Shown: positions 1-10,680, counted from the first letter of the stretch. The stretch is 64,000 nucleotides of DNA from Centrapalus pauciflorus (GCA_020465985.1 JAANYP010002360.1:82059-146058); one strand, 5' to 3'. The notes: generated from the sequence alone by a model not told the origin. A program made the numbers and translations.

Positions 1-1103
1 TTATTCAAAATTTCATAACATGTTTTGTTCAAAGATTTGACTGTAAGGACTCGATTTAAAATATGGCACGCGGTATTCACTGCCTCCCCCCAAAACATGG
101 TAGGAAGCTTTGAATCCGAAAGCATAGTCCTTGCAGCCTCAATTAATGTTCTATTTTTACGTTCGGCCACCCCATTTTGTTGAGGTTCATATGGTGCACT
201 GAATTGATGCACTATGCCCTTTGATAGGCAATATACACCAATTACAGTGTTTTTGAATTCAGTCCCATTATCACTACGAATATTTTTAACCCTTGTTCCG
301 TAGGAGTTCTCCACTTGGTCTAAGAACCCGATGAGCTTGGAAGCCGTCTCGTCCTTTGTACCTAAAAAGAAAACCCAAGAAAAACGTGAGTAATCGTCAA
401 TGATAACTAAACAAAACCAACTATCTCCGATACTCCTTTTGTTGATTGGGCCGAAAAGGTCCATATGCAACAGATCGAATGTTGAGGTTATGGAGTTCTG
501 CTTCTTGGACTTGTGTGTCTTCTTATGTTGCTTGACCTTCATGCACGGTAGACACTTGTCCTCGAACTGAAAGCTCTTCATAGGCACACCCTGCACCAGT
601 CCATTCTTCGTTATGTAGTTCATCTTTCTTAGGTGCAGGTGAGCCATGCGTCTGTGCCACAGTACGGATTCCGTCTCCGAAGCTTTGGATAATAGACAAA
701 TTGGCCCCATCGAAGTCTCCGGCTTGTTCATATCCAGCATGTACAAGTCATTCTTCCTTGGCGCCCGCATCAATACCCATTCTTCAGGAATTTTGAACCC
801 CGGCTTTAGCACTAACGCCTCAATGTCAGTAAATAACACTGAGTTCTTCTTATCACAGATTTGAGATACACTAATGAGATTGTGAACCAGTTTATCAACG
901 TGATAAACTTGGTCCAACTTGATTGTCCCATTAGTGACCACTCCGGTACCCGTGATATTTCCACCTTTGTTACCCGCGAATGATACAAATCCCCGATTCC
1001 CACCCTTGAAGTCTGTAAGTAGACCTCTTTCCCCTGTCATGTGCCTGGAGCATCCACTGTCGACGAACCACTTGTTGTTTGGACCTGTGGTAATCTCCTG
1101 CAC
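1..1103 (-). CDS. pol: Element A pol, N-terminal part: protease, GAG-pre-integrase, start of integrase
   Basis: This is the start of the Copia polyprotein that cleaves gag-pol and integrates the cDNA. The retropepsin motif VDSGCSRHMTG lies near 1040-1075. A GAG-pre-integrase zinc-binding segment follows (HRRMAHLH, then CLPC, around 535-660). The integrase core begins with HMDLFGPINK near 440-465, RSDNGTE-type sequence near 260-280, and QQNGVAERKNR near 150-190. I find no stop or frameshift to base 1. It is in the same frame as gag, separated by a TAA and a short run of codons. The first methionine-like position is uncertain; translation may depend on read-through of the gag stop or on a spliced RNA entering at 1097. 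Very similar to element E pol. Confidence 0.9.
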   Translation of the reverse strand, partial: MQEITTGPNNKWFVDSGCSRHMTGERGLLTDFKGGNRGFVSFAGNKGGNITGTGVVTNGTIKLDQVYHVDKLVHNLISVSQICDKKNSVLFTDIEALVLKPGFKIPEEWVLMRAPRKNDLYMLDMNKPETSMGPICLLSKASETESVLWHRRMAHLHLRKMNYITKNGLVQGVPMKSFQFEDKCLPCMKVKQHKKTHKSKKQNSITSTFDLLHMDLFGPINKRSIGDSWFCLVIIDDYSRFSWVFFLGTKDETASKLIGFLDQVENSYGTRVKNIRSDNGTEFKNTVIGVYCLSKGIVHQFSAPYEPQQNGVAERKNRTLIEAARTMLSDSKLPTMFWGEAVNTACHILNRVLTVKSLNKTCYEILN

Positions 1104-1122
1104 ATGAAAGAAAATAGGTTAG
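1098..1122 (-). promoter_or_regulatory. Candidate branch point and 3' splice acceptor at A gag/pol junction
   Basis: On the minus strand CTAAC is followed by a pyrimidine-rich run and TGTGCAG, so the branch adenosine (1119) is 21 nt from the acceptor G (1098). The gag stop codon TAA (1121-1119) is part of the CTAAC. Element E has the same arrangement and element C a diverged version. Splicing itself is not demonstrated. Confidence 0.5.
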
Positions 1123-3995
1123 TTATCACGGGGAACCCAAGCCATAACTGACTTGGTTATACCATTCTCGTCCACATACTTGAACTCTTTCAAATACCCA
1201 TCTTGCCTTTTAGGTGACTTGGGTCTTTGAACTGGAGTCTGTTGTGGTGCCGAGTGATTTAAGTTCACTCTTTGCCTTGGAGTAGGCATTTGTTGTGGAG
1301 CTCTAGAATAGTTCCTATTATATGGCATTTCGGACTGTGATCCCTGAGCTCTTACCGGTGCGTACTGTCTAACTGGAGTATGAGACCTAACTGGAGTGTG
1401 TGACCTGTTAGGTGTTGTGCTCCTATAGACTTGTTGTGGTGCTGACCTAGATTGATTAATGACACGATTCGGTGAATTTTTCCTAATCACTTCCTTTGGT
1501 CCAACCTTAACCGGTGTGTTTTTCACAACTTGTTTGGGTGCGGCCTGCACAGCTTTCTCGGTACTTTGAGAACTACTGGTGCTTGCCACACTGGTTGAGG
1601 GCTTAACAGGTGTTGGAGTCACTGTCTTAGGTGTAACATCGGCTTTCCTAAGCGGACAATGAGAAGCAACATGCCCCTTCTCGTGACATCTGAAGCAAGA
1701 CATCTTATCTATGGACTTTTTGTGTGTTCCCTTAGATCTAGGTGTCTCACTAGTGTCTATTTCCTTTGGTACATCTATGGCAACTGGCTCATCGTCCTGA
1801 TCAGCCCAGGCAATTTTCTGTTTTCCTGCAGGTGTTTCACTGGAGGAAGACACAAATTTGACTTTCTTAACCTTGACGGTTGTGTCAGCCACCTTAGGTG
1901 TATTTTCTACTATAGGCTCAGACTTAGGTTCAGGTGTGGCCTCTAAATCTACTGATTTGTCAGTTTTCTCCTGAGGCTGAGGCACATAGTTTGCATTGAA
2001 AGGTGGAGGAATTTCATGAAATCCTAGACCTACGGGCTTCTTAGACTGTCTTTGGGCATCTAAAACTTTCCCTAGGTTTAGGCTCGAATTCCTAAACTTC
2101 TCCAAATTGCTATTTGCCTCTGCTACCTTTACCTTTGTTTCAACTAGCTCTATGTCCTTGTCCTTAAGACTTTTGGTCAAGGCCTCTACGTGCTCATACA
2201 TCAGCTCTATCCTAACACACTGCTCACTCAGTTTGTCTTTTAGAACAATTACGTCTTGAGCATCAGCCTTAAGCTTTTCTTTAAGATCTTGCTTGATATC
2301 ATTTAGGCTAGCGTTTTCAATTTTTAAATTCTCATTTTGAGCAGTTATGGTTTTATGTGATTCTAAGACTAGATTTAACCTATCGTTAGAATTAACACAC
2401 AACGCACATAAATCACGAAAAAGAGAGTAAGTCAGACTAACCTTTGAGTTATCAGATTCCACGTTGGCCATCTGAGCAGCAAACTCCAGCACTGTCTGAT
2501 CATTCGCCTTCTCTACCCACATCGGACTGCTGTCCCTTGTAGTCTGCTCTTCCCCATCACACCCAGTTTCTGTGACTTCATCCATGAAGGCTCTAGCATT
2601 CGACTCAGGATGTGAACTCCAGTCATAGGTACCATCTAGCTGTCTGTCTGAAGTGACATTGGATAGTAGACCCGCTAGGTTGGCTTGACCAGATGATGAA
2701 CTTGGAAGATATCGTTGTTGGGACTGATTTTGGAACTGTCCCTGATGCTGACTCTGCCCTTGGTATGTCTCCACCTTCGGTCTCTGACACTCCCTGGCGA
2801 AGTGTCCCAGTCCTTGACAGTTGTAGCATTTTACCTTGGACTTATCAAATCCTATCCCCTTGTTATTCATCTGCAGATTCCTCCCAGTTCTTTTAATGAA
2901 TCTCTTAACCCGTTGGGTTACCATGGCCAGTTGCCATTTAGGATCCATTTCCTCAAGATCATCAGGGTCGACCTGATCGTATTCTTCATCCCAGAGAGCA
3001 GGATCCTTAATCTTCCCCTGAACACAATTTCCGTATGCGGCCACAAAAGAAGCAAGCAGATTCAAATGTTCTTCCGCTGATTTTGCGCTCATGGGCATCT
3101 TCGAATAGCTCTGAGATGTCGATGCCTGTTGTACTTGAGGCTGCGGTTCTTCCGATCTTCCTAATCCTAATAACGCGCGATTCAAGGTGTCATCAGTCTC
3201 TGCTGGTGACGACGTTTCTCCAGTGAAAAACGCTGTAGCAGTCTTCGGTTCGGCTGTCACTGAAGGTTTGGTTGTCTTTCCAAAATACATTGCTGGATTC
3301 TGGACTTGTTCGTAATCAGTTTCGGCCTTCAGTAGCTCGAAGTGATATGGCCGCAACGTTCCCACAATATCATCCAGAGATTGAGTATAGTACTTGTCCT
3401 CGTTCAGCTTGATCATTGCCACGTACATAGCCCATTTGGCTGGTAAGGCATCAAGAAGCTTGTTGTTCTTATCGGTGTCAGTAAACTCAATCCCGTGACT
3501 TTCAAGTTCCGTCAATAGATGATAGAACCGGGTGATGATATCATCCAGCTGTTCATCCTTTAACGCATTGAAAATTGCAAACTGTTGTTTCAACAGCTCT
3601 GTACGCTTTCTACAAACCCTAGGATTACCCTCACACCTCTTCTCCAGAGACTCCCAAAGTTCTTTTGACGTCTTTTGAGTCCTAAATGTGTGCATTATAT
3701 CCTGAGGCAAAGCCATTCGGATTAGTGAGAAAGCTTTGTTTTCGGCTTCATACAATTTCTTATCATCCTCCTTCATCATTTGGTATGACAAGACTTTCTG
3801 ACGGCCTTCAACTTCTGACACTGGTGGAATATATCCTTCGTCGATACACACCCACATGCGCATGTCATTAAAACGCACGAAATCGGTAAACCGATCTTTT
3901 CACCAGTAATAATCTTCGACTTTCATCAGCTTAGGCGGAGCGTTTGCCTTCCCGACCTCGTGGTCCATTTCTAGGAATTTTTGAAGATTTGACAT
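1119..3995 (-). pseudogene. gag: Element A gag (nucleocapsid/capsid polyprotein), one nonsense codon
   Basis: Gag forms the virus-like particle and packages element RNA. The natural start is probably the ATG at 3995 (MSNLQKFLEM), giving about 958 codons. A TGA interrupts the frame about 31 codons in (YYW-stop-KDRF, probably an ancestral TGG); the rest is open. Order: UBN2/retrotran_gag-type N-terminal domain with the LLDALPAKWAMYV segment, CCHC knuckle 1 (CYNCQGLGHFAREC, about 2790-2829), a long coiled coil (about 2100-2440) with repeated K/E/L heptads, CCHC knuckle 2 (CFRCHEKGHVASHC, about 1653-1699), and a Pro/Gln/Arg-rich tail with THTPVRS-type repeats ending in KSVMAWVPRDN. It ends at a TAA directly before pol. 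Two knuckles plus a coiled coil fit SIRE-type gag. Confidence 0.9.
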
Positions 3996-4019
3996 CTTTT
4001 CGGAATTAATTGAATATTA

Positions 4020-4415
4020 ACTTAATTAATTTAATTCGAAACTAATTTGAATTAATTCGTTCGAATCTAGGTGGATTCGAATATAATTAGATTCCAATTT
4101 ATTTGGGATTAAATTCGATTAAGTGGTGAAATTCAATTAAATTCGAAATTAAGTCAGATTCGAAAAGTCACTAGACTCGAAGGTCAGACAAACTCGAAAG
4201 TCCAGCAGATTCGAACCCTAATCGAAACTAAACTAAACTCGAATTAAACTCGAAACTAAGTAGACTCGAGATCCTATTCGAATGTAGCACAGACTCGAAA
4301 TAGACTCGAAACTCTCTGAATTAGACTCGAAAGGAGCGGATTTTGGTTAGACTCGAGACTAAGTGTAACCCTAATTACCCCTATTAGATTCGAGCGCCGC
4401 AAACTCGAAAAACGG
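4020..4415 (-). repeat. Element A leader: array of TTCGAA/CTCGAA motifs
   Basis: The untranslated leader between the primer site and gag holds about 20 occurrences of TCGA, mostly as ATTCGAA or ACTCGAA, within about 390 bp, counted by eye. Spacing is irregular (roughly 10-30 bp), so it is not a simple tandem repeat. For AT-rich DNA one or two TCGA would be expected. The same motif is enriched in the LTR of A and E and in E's spacer before its third ORF. Confidence 0.8.
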
Positions 4416-4634
4416 CTAACACTTTGATTTTTTAACGTTTTGCAGATTAAATCAGTATTTTTCCAACGAAAAATAATGATTTCAATCAAAAAGGTGAAAA
4501 ACCACAAAGTATTTTCCGAATAAGAATTTGCTAAGCTTGAAAACACGATTTTGAGAGAAAAACCGTCCAACTAGCGTCAAGAAACCTAGAATGTATCTAG
4601 ATGAACACGAAGAACACCAAGAACACTCCGTAGT

Positions 4635-4645
4635 CTCTGATACCA
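4635..4645 (-). other. Primer-binding site of element A
   Basis: The minus-strand sequence TGGTATCAGAG begins two bases inside the LTR end. It matches the standard plant initiator tRNA-Met primer site used to start minus-strand cDNA synthesis and fixes the orientation of A. Confidence 0.9.
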
Positions 4646-4647
4646 CT

Positions 4648-5294
4648 TGTAAGGTCTACCACTACGAGATCTATCTAGACGCGGAGCCGTCAACGAGTGC
4701 GGAATCCTCGTTAACGGGTAGACGGAAACAACTCTCAACTACGAAACACGGAGACTTTCAGAGGCTGAACGAACTACACACGAACGATCCTACGAACTGA
4801 TTCTCTCCGAAACGGCACTAACGCTGATGATAAACTCGAGAACGCTTTATGCTTAATCCCTCACGAATTCTGCAAAAAGTCTGATAATATCTCGAGTCTA
4901 TCCCTAATTATAGACCCTGATTCGAGTCTGTTATGGGCCAAACTCGAATCTGGCCCAAGGCCCATTCGAGTTTGTCCACAATGACACTCTCGAATCTGGG
5001 CTCATTCGAATCTAGGGCTACATTCGAATCTATCACAGATTCGAATGCCAAGCCTTAAATTAATTCGAATCTAGCATTTCACATAAACAACTAAGTGTTG
5101 AAACTTATGTTATTAACTTATGCTTGAATTTATCTTTGTACTTTATGTTTGAAGTTATTGTAATACGTTACATCAAGTTCAAACATACAAACACTAATAA
5201 ATATCAACCACATATAAACATATATAACAAACACTTGTTAAAATCACAATGTAGGATCAATTAGACTGCTATCGTCACACAGGATGTACCAACA
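4648..5294 (-). repeat. 5' LTR of element A (647 bp)
   Basis: Bounded by TGTTGGTACA at the 5' end (5294) and CCTTACA at the 3' end (4648), with the primer site next to it. It aligns along its length with the 657-bp LTRs of element E. U3 carries repeated ATTCGAAT/ACTCGAAT motifs and then a TATA-like CTATAATTA, followed by a conserved U5 containing CCCGTTAACGAGG. Confidence 0.92.
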
Positions 5295-5414
5295 GTTTTA
5301 AAAGGAGAAACTTAAAATTAATGATACATAACATTGATTAGAACCTATTAGGACTAGACTCTACTGTTATTTAAGTCAAATAGAGTTAAAATCATGGTTT
5401 TAAAGTTGAAAGCA

Positions 5415-5605
5415 AACCGACTTCGAACTTGTTCTTCAGGTTCGAACTTGTCAGAAGTTCGAACTTGTTAAAATATCTATAAGTTTGAGTCAAACATGTT
5501 CGAATGGGTCTCTCGAACTTAATTAAGTTCGAATGTTTAAAAGTCTCGAATTTGTGTAAGTTCAAATGTGTTAAACTTCGAACTTAATCAAGTTCGAAGT
5601 TATCC
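5415..5605 (+). repeat. Element B spacer: AAGTTCGAACTT motif array before the third ORF
   Basis: About nine copies of TTCGAA/CTCGAA lie in 190 bp. Here the flanks are AAG...CTT, making the near-palindrome AAGTTCGAACTT, unlike the ATTCGAATC flavour in A/E. It occupies the same position relative to the third ORF as the array in E. Confidence 0.75.
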
Positions 5606-5643
5606 AAGTTCAAATAACACAAATTAATTTTTTAAATTCATTT

Positions 5644-5675
5644 CTAACTTTTTAATTGATGGTTTGTGTGCAGAT
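5644..5675 (+). promoter_or_regulatory. Candidate branch point and 3' splice acceptor before B third ORF
   Basis: CTAAC (branch A at 5647) is followed by a T-rich tract and TGTGTGCAG (acceptor G at 5673); the ATG starts two bases later at 5676. Element E has the same layout with CTAAT and TTGTGCAG. This could create a short spliced RNA for the third protein. Confidence 0.5.
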
Positions 5676-8596
5676 ATGGGAGACCGCGCATTTTTCAATA
5701 AGCATAATATGGTAATGGTTGTTGATCTCCAGCTGTTGGAAGCTCAGCCATATCGCCAAATGATAGAATTTTTGACCCATTCCAGGGTTTTCTATGCGCT
5801 AACGCACAATCTGCCTATTATTCTCACATACATGAGGCAATTTTGGCAACATTTGCATGTGGACTGCACAGTTACCCCTACAGTTTTGCGTACAAGAGTA
5901 TGTGGACATCCGATAGCTTTTTCTGCGGATCTTTTGCGCCAACTCTTGCAATTAGGGATAGAAGAGCAAGAAGATGGCCCTATCAACTTTCCGATGCCCA
6001 TAAGGCAAGCTGCCTTTCTCTGAATGGATTATGCTCAAGACATAACCAAGGCGTCTTATGTGAAGAGCGGCCTCATTGGCCAGTGGAGATATTTGGTCCA
6101 CGTGATCATGGTGTGATTTGCACCAAAGAAAGCAGGATTCAACACAATGGTGTCAAAGTTGCAGTCTACAATGATCTCACTTGTCTACAACAAAGCATTC
6201 AGCTTCTCGGAAATGTTCATCGGGGAATTTGTTCATCAGATTTCTGCTCCCACCAGAGAAAGGTTTCTTATGTACCCTCGCTTCATAATGATGATCATTC
6301 GCCATTTCTTGCCAGACCTGCCAACGTTGCTAGAGCAAACTGGCGTTGCCATCATAGATAAGCGGATATTTGCATACTGCCAGACCCACAATGCTCGAAG
6401 AGCTGAGCAAGTCAGGCCACAGGTGGCTCCTCTGTTTGGTGCCGTTATGAATCCAGATTTTGTTGCTCACGAAGGGGACGACTGGATAGGTGAAGCACCC
6501 CAACAACAACCGCAGCAGCAGCAACCTCAACAGCAGCAAGCACCGGCTAGGCGCACTCTGGTTGCTAGAACTATTTCCCGTTCCCGATCTACTACAGAGG
6601 CAGGTGGGCCATCAACTTCGGCACCACAGCTTGACCGAAGGGAACAGACGCTACAGGAAATTTGGGATCAAGGAGTCGCAGCTCAAAAGAACATAGCAGA
6701 ACAGCTTGTTCAAGAGATTTTGGAACCCCCAACCGGCATGGATGACATTTTTCGAGAAATTGATGAATATCAGCCTCCAGTCGCCGAAACTGAAGGGACA
6801 GTAGGAACAGAGACTCATCAAGAGATTGAAGCTCAAGTAGAGACCGCCACTGAATCTGAATCAGAATCGAGCTCATAAGAGGAAGATGATGAAGATCCAG
6901 CAGCTACTACTTGGAGATACGGATCAAGAGTTGTTGTTAGCAGAAGAAAGATGTCACGTCCTGTAATTCGTGATGAAGAGGAGGGAGATGCAGATTTTGT
7001 GATAGAAGAGGAAGAAACTATTGCTACTCATCAAAGATCAAAGCAACAACGCACAGATCAGGGAGCTCCGTCTACTTCCCCTACGATTCCATCTGCTGCA
7101 ACCGTCGCTCCATCCACATCCGCTTCCATTACTTCTACTTCCACTCCATTCATTGAAAATCAGCGATTCACGGAGCTGAAAAGCAAAGTAGACTTCGAGA
7201 CAGTCCAAATATTCCAGCTATCTCAAGCTGTGAACGAGTTGCAGCAGCATAACTCAAGATTGGAGCAAGAAAACGCTCAATTACAAACAAAAGTGGCTGC
7301 TCAACAGGAGGTTACCTCAGCTCAACAGTCTCAAATTCTCACTCTACAGACCCTAGTTGAGCAAATTATGAAAGATCTACAAGCTCAGAGGGAGAGCAGT
7401 TGCAGAGAAGATGAGCTAAGGAGAGTCCAAAGAAGAGATGATGATGAAGGAGGTGACCCCAGCACACAAAAAGACAGTGGGCTAGCAAATCTTCCACGTG
7501 AGACTGCTCAGCAAGCTGAGATTCAGGGAGAGCCCGGATCATCTGGGACAGGAGGAGGAGGAAGTCAGGATAAAGGCAAGGCTCCAGAGGCGTCAGAGTT
7601 AGTCGATCAAGAAATAATTGGAGCCTTGGCCAATATAGATGATGACGATGAGATAAATTTTGATTTTGAAGATGAGTTGGAAGAACTCGAGGAAGGAGAG
7701 TTTATCCCAGAAAATATTTCTGATTGGAGCCCAAACGATGAAGTACTTGCAGATGAAGAAGACGAAGCTGACGAGTTCGTCATCCACGGTCAAATAGTTA
7801 CTGAGCAATACGTAAACACAGACCAGAATCCGATAGATTTAGATGTTCTGAAGTCAACGATAAATGATGAATCGGATGATGATGCTACTCTAGAAACAGA
7901 TAAAGAGCTATCGAATGAAGAGAAGAGACAGTTTGGTTCAAAAAAGAAGAGAAGAAGTCGGTATTACCTGTGAAAGAGAGAATGAGATTGCCAAGCCCAG
8001 GAAAACTGTCTGGATGCATTCTCAGTTGGTTTTTCGACAGAGAATTACATCTTTTTGTACTTAAGAGAAGAGACGGGCTGCAGTATCTAAAAAGAAAGCT
8101 AAAAGTCTTCAATACACTGCCGAAATGTGAAGTAAAAGAACTGGCATGGAAGAATCTGATAAACCTAGGAGACGACCAGTACGCAGAAGTGATAGCTAGA
8201 ATTATAAGAAAAGAAGGTCAGTCAAGAAGGTTTGAGAGAATAAAGCTAAGGGAAGGAAAGAGAGTAATGGATGAGTCAAGGATAGATCCATTGACAGGAA
8301 AGCCTTGGATGAAGAAGTTCTACAAGCCGGTTCGATGCTTAAAGAAGGTTCCATTGAAACCAATGCCACGGGACGTTCTCGCGAATATGAAGTGGTGGTT
8401 CGTTGACAATGAAACAGCAGAGGCAGTTATGGAAGATCATGACGACAGAGTTATTTTGAAAGTGTATGAGCCTCTGCACCTCGTAAACCTGTCTCAAGGC
8501 GACTTGCTAAAACTTCATGAGCAACCAATATATTTTCTTGAAGGTTGGAGGTCTGAAGGCAAGAAATACCAGAAGGTTGTAAAGGTGTGTGTGTAG
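5676..8596 (+). pseudogene. Element B third ORF (large aORF protein of unknown function), degraded
   Basis: Start chosen at MGDRAFFNKHNMV, homologous to E's MADRVFVPKHNMV. The N-terminal block (about 260 residues) contains FSADLLRQLLQLG, IRQAAF, SGLIGQWR and YPRFIMMIIRHFLP. A Q-rich stretch and acidic, Ser/Thr-rich linkers follow, then a coiled coil (about 7180-7400), another acidic region, and a C-terminal block of about 200 residues (GKLSGCILSWFFDREL, RIDPLTGKPWM, VRCLKKVPLKPMP, LHLVNLSQGDL). Damage: TGA codons in the N-terminal block at 6021-6023 and near 6115, TAA at 6876-6878, and a frameshift near 7940-7973. No signal peptide or clear membrane segment is visible. Resembles uncharacterised third-ORF proteins of plant Copia elements; function unknown. 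Confidence 0.8.
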
Positions 8597-8675
8597 AATA
8601 GGGTTTGTATGCTGGTAGCATTTTGAATAAGCCTAGTATTATAGATTAATTGAATATCTAGTTAGAAGATATCGT

Positions 8676-8687
8676 CAAAGGGGAGTC
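8676..8687 (+). other. Polypurine tract of element B
   Basis: CAAAGGGGAGTC lies immediately before the LTR TGTTAG start, the expected site for plus-strand priming; E has a nearly identical tract. Confidence 0.8.
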
Positions 8688-9099
8688 TGTTAGTGCATCC
8701 TGTGTGACGATAGCAGTCTAAGTGTAGATAGTCTTTTGTAATAGTTCAGTCTTTGTAATTACAAGTTAATACATATGTTTGATATTGGTTATATGTGTTT
8801 GATCTTGTTTGTGATTGATGTTTACTTAAGTTCAAAGATAAGTTCAAACATAAGTTCAAAGATAAGTTCAAGCATAAGTTCAAAGACAAGTTCAAGAATA
8901 AGTTCAAAGGCTATGGTTTGAACTCAGTAGGAGCTAAGTTCGAACATGTAGTGGACAAGTTCGTGGGCTTGGGCCTATACGAACTTGTCTGAGCTAAGTT
9001 CGAATCTAAGCTCTATAATTAAGAGTTAATCCGTTTTCACGAACGACTTTTGCAAAGATTAGTATTCAGAGCTCGTATTGTGCACTACGAACTCGTGAC
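8688..9099 (+). repeat. 3' LTR of element B, truncated (first 412 bp)
   Basis: Begins TGTTAGTGCATCCTGTGTGACGATAGCAG, matching the start of the E LTR. It continues through a 12-bp repeat array, TTCGAA/ACGAACTT motifs and a TATA-like CTATAATTAAG. It stops before the conserved end of the family LTR: at 9100 the sequence becomes Gypsy G LTR, so roughly 200-250 bp are missing. Confidence 0.82.
8827..8910 (+). repeat. 12-bp tandem repeat (seven units) in B LTR U3
   Basis: Seven consecutive 12-bp units of the form TAAGTTCAAAGA (variants end CA, GA, GCA, GAA, GG) fill exactly 84 bp. The unit resembles a mutated half of the AAGTTCGAACTT motif of the same element. The E LTR shows only a degenerate equivalent. 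Confidence 0.85.
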
Positions 9100-10664
9100 T
9101 TCCGTGTTCCAATTAAATTCCGTTTCGTGGATTTAACGTGTTGAGACCGAGTGATGCGTGTCTCCGAGTTAATAATTAGTGGATTATTATTATCATTGAG
9201 ATCGTGGATTTAATTGGGTTCAAATGATATTAGTCGTGAAAAAGTGGCATCGGGATCGGAACTTTCTAAATATGGAAAGTACGTATATATGTGTGTGCCT
9301 TGACCTAAGGCTCTCTTTTCTCCCTTTTTGCCAAAAATAGAATCTGAGATTGAGTGTGTGTGCGTGGGTTTTCTGGAGCAGCAAGCAAAGATCATCAAAA
9401 ATCTTATTTGAGTATTGAATTGGTCATCTTCCTCCTCTTTGCTGTTCTTGAGCTCATGGTAAGAATTTCATGGTTTTGGGTTGCTACAATTCGTATGTAT
9501 ATGTTGTGATATCCGTGAGTTTGGTTCTGAAGTTGTATGACTTATGATATATGAGTTTTGTTAGTGATTTGGCTGCTGGAAATCGGCTATGGGGATTTTA
9601 CTCCCTTGGTTCTGCTATTACAAACCTGCTGTAACGTGAACGCGGCCGCGATGGACGCTACGCGACCGTGTTGACTGAACCCTGCCGCGATGCGGCGGCT
9701 ATTTGGCTGGGTTTTGGGCGTCGGTTGGTTATTCGTGGTTGTGTTTTGGGTCATGTTTAGTTATATCGATTGTGTCTGAATTATGTGATCTATCCGTTGA
9801 GTCTGTGTTAATTTGTTGGGATACATGTTAATTACAAGTTCAAGTCAACCGCGTTCTGGGCAGCGATAGAGTTCGGGTTTCGGCGAATTTGGGTATTTGG
9901 TGAGTACTCGAGTCTTTTCCCAAAACGCGCGTAAACTTTTATGAGTCTATTATGTTGTGATATGTGAATGTGAGACAGAGATATGACGCAGGTATGATTC
10001 TATCTACCCAATATGTGTATACGTGTTTGAGTTGCAGGTGTCCGCGATATGTGATCGTGCAGGCTGACTGTCCCAAACCAGTCATGAAGTATGAGACTGT
10101 ATATATACAGCAGTGTTATTGCCAGGTCGCTCCTGTGCCTATTGTTAGCTGGGGAACGGCGTCCCCTTTTGAGCAGAGATATATGTTGTGTACTGAGCTG
10201 TGTTATATGTGTTAAGATATTACTGTGTTGTGCATGCTATATGTGTTATGTTGCAGAGTCTAACCCTCGCGTACTCACGAGCTTCCCAGCTTATGTTTTC
10301 GAGTCTTCCGTGTCTCAGGCAGTCATACCGTGGGATCGCAGTCTCAGCAGCAGCAGAAGTAGTCAGAGTTTGTGGGTGCTTATCAGCTTGTGATATTAGA
10401 CTTCGGAAACTGTTATTTGTATTTTGTATCTGAATTCTGAAAGTTAGCTATCAGTTGTGATGTATGATAGTCAGTAGTCAGTTAGTTCAGTTATGTGTGC
10501 ACTGCTTCAGCTTGTGACATGATGTATGACGATATGGGTATTAAGGTTTTAATTAACACTATTTTTCGCTAATCCTGTGACATGTGTACCTTGAGATGAT
10601 TGCGATATTGCCTCTTATGATTGTTTATTGACGTGGCATTTGTGTGAGAATTGTGGGTGTTACA
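9100..10664 (+). repeat. 5' LTR of G, 5'-truncated
   Basis: Matches F's LTR from the segment TTCCGTGTTCCAATTAAATT onward to the terminal GTGGGTGTTACA at 10664. It contains a GC-rich CGCGGCCGCG block near 9640-9700. A gap of about 25-30 bp relative to the G 3' LTR lies near 10145. Confidence 0.88.
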
Positions 10665-10667
10665 GCT

Positions 10668-10680
10668 TGGTATCAGAGCT
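10668..10680 (+). other. Primer-binding site of G
   Basis: TGGTATCAGAGCT, a few bases after the LTR end TTACA, is the usual initiator tRNA-Met primer site. Confidence 0.9.

Larger units (their letters stand above)
1..5294 (-). mobile_element. Copia LTR retrotransposon A (SIRE-like), 5' part, cut by window edge
   Basis: Read on the minus strand the order is 5' LTR (5294 to 4648), tRNA-Met-type primer site, a motif-rich leader, a long gag, a stop, and the start of pol, which runs off the window at base 1. Gag and pol are closely related to element E, and the LTRs belong to the same family as E's. The right boundary at 5294 abuts element B, whose spacer before its third ORF starts abruptly there, so A inserted into B. 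The duplication next to the LTR would be GTTTT (5295-5299), but the partner lies outside the window. Gag has one early nonsense codon; pol is open as far as visible. Confidence 0.93.
5295..9099 (+). mobile_element. Copia element B (SIRE-like), 3' fragment: third ORF and truncated 3' LTR
   Basis: Only the 3' part is visible: a motif-rich spacer, the third ORF, a polypurine tract and the first 412 bp of the 3' LTR. The left side is cut by element A. The right side is cut at 9099/9100, where the LTR joins Gypsy G LTR sequence. The third ORF and the LTR start (TGTTAGTGCATCCTGTGTGACGAT) are homologous to E but clearly diverged, so B is a different subfamily. The protein shows nonsense codons and one frameshift. 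Confidence 0.88.

Noticed and set aside
4571..4800. Small open frame across the primer site and LTR of A as a gene
   Set aside because: It spans the LTR boundary and primer site in antisense; no coding evidence.
5843..6361. A 172-codon open frame overlapping the B third ORF
   Set aside because: Shadow of the real frame; only the other frame is homologous to E and C/D.
9964..10433. Short open frames within Gypsy LTRs (also 14214-14460, 15818-16097), repeated in several copies
   Set aside because: They recur because the LTR recurs; stops, lengths and starts vary between copies and there is no domain.
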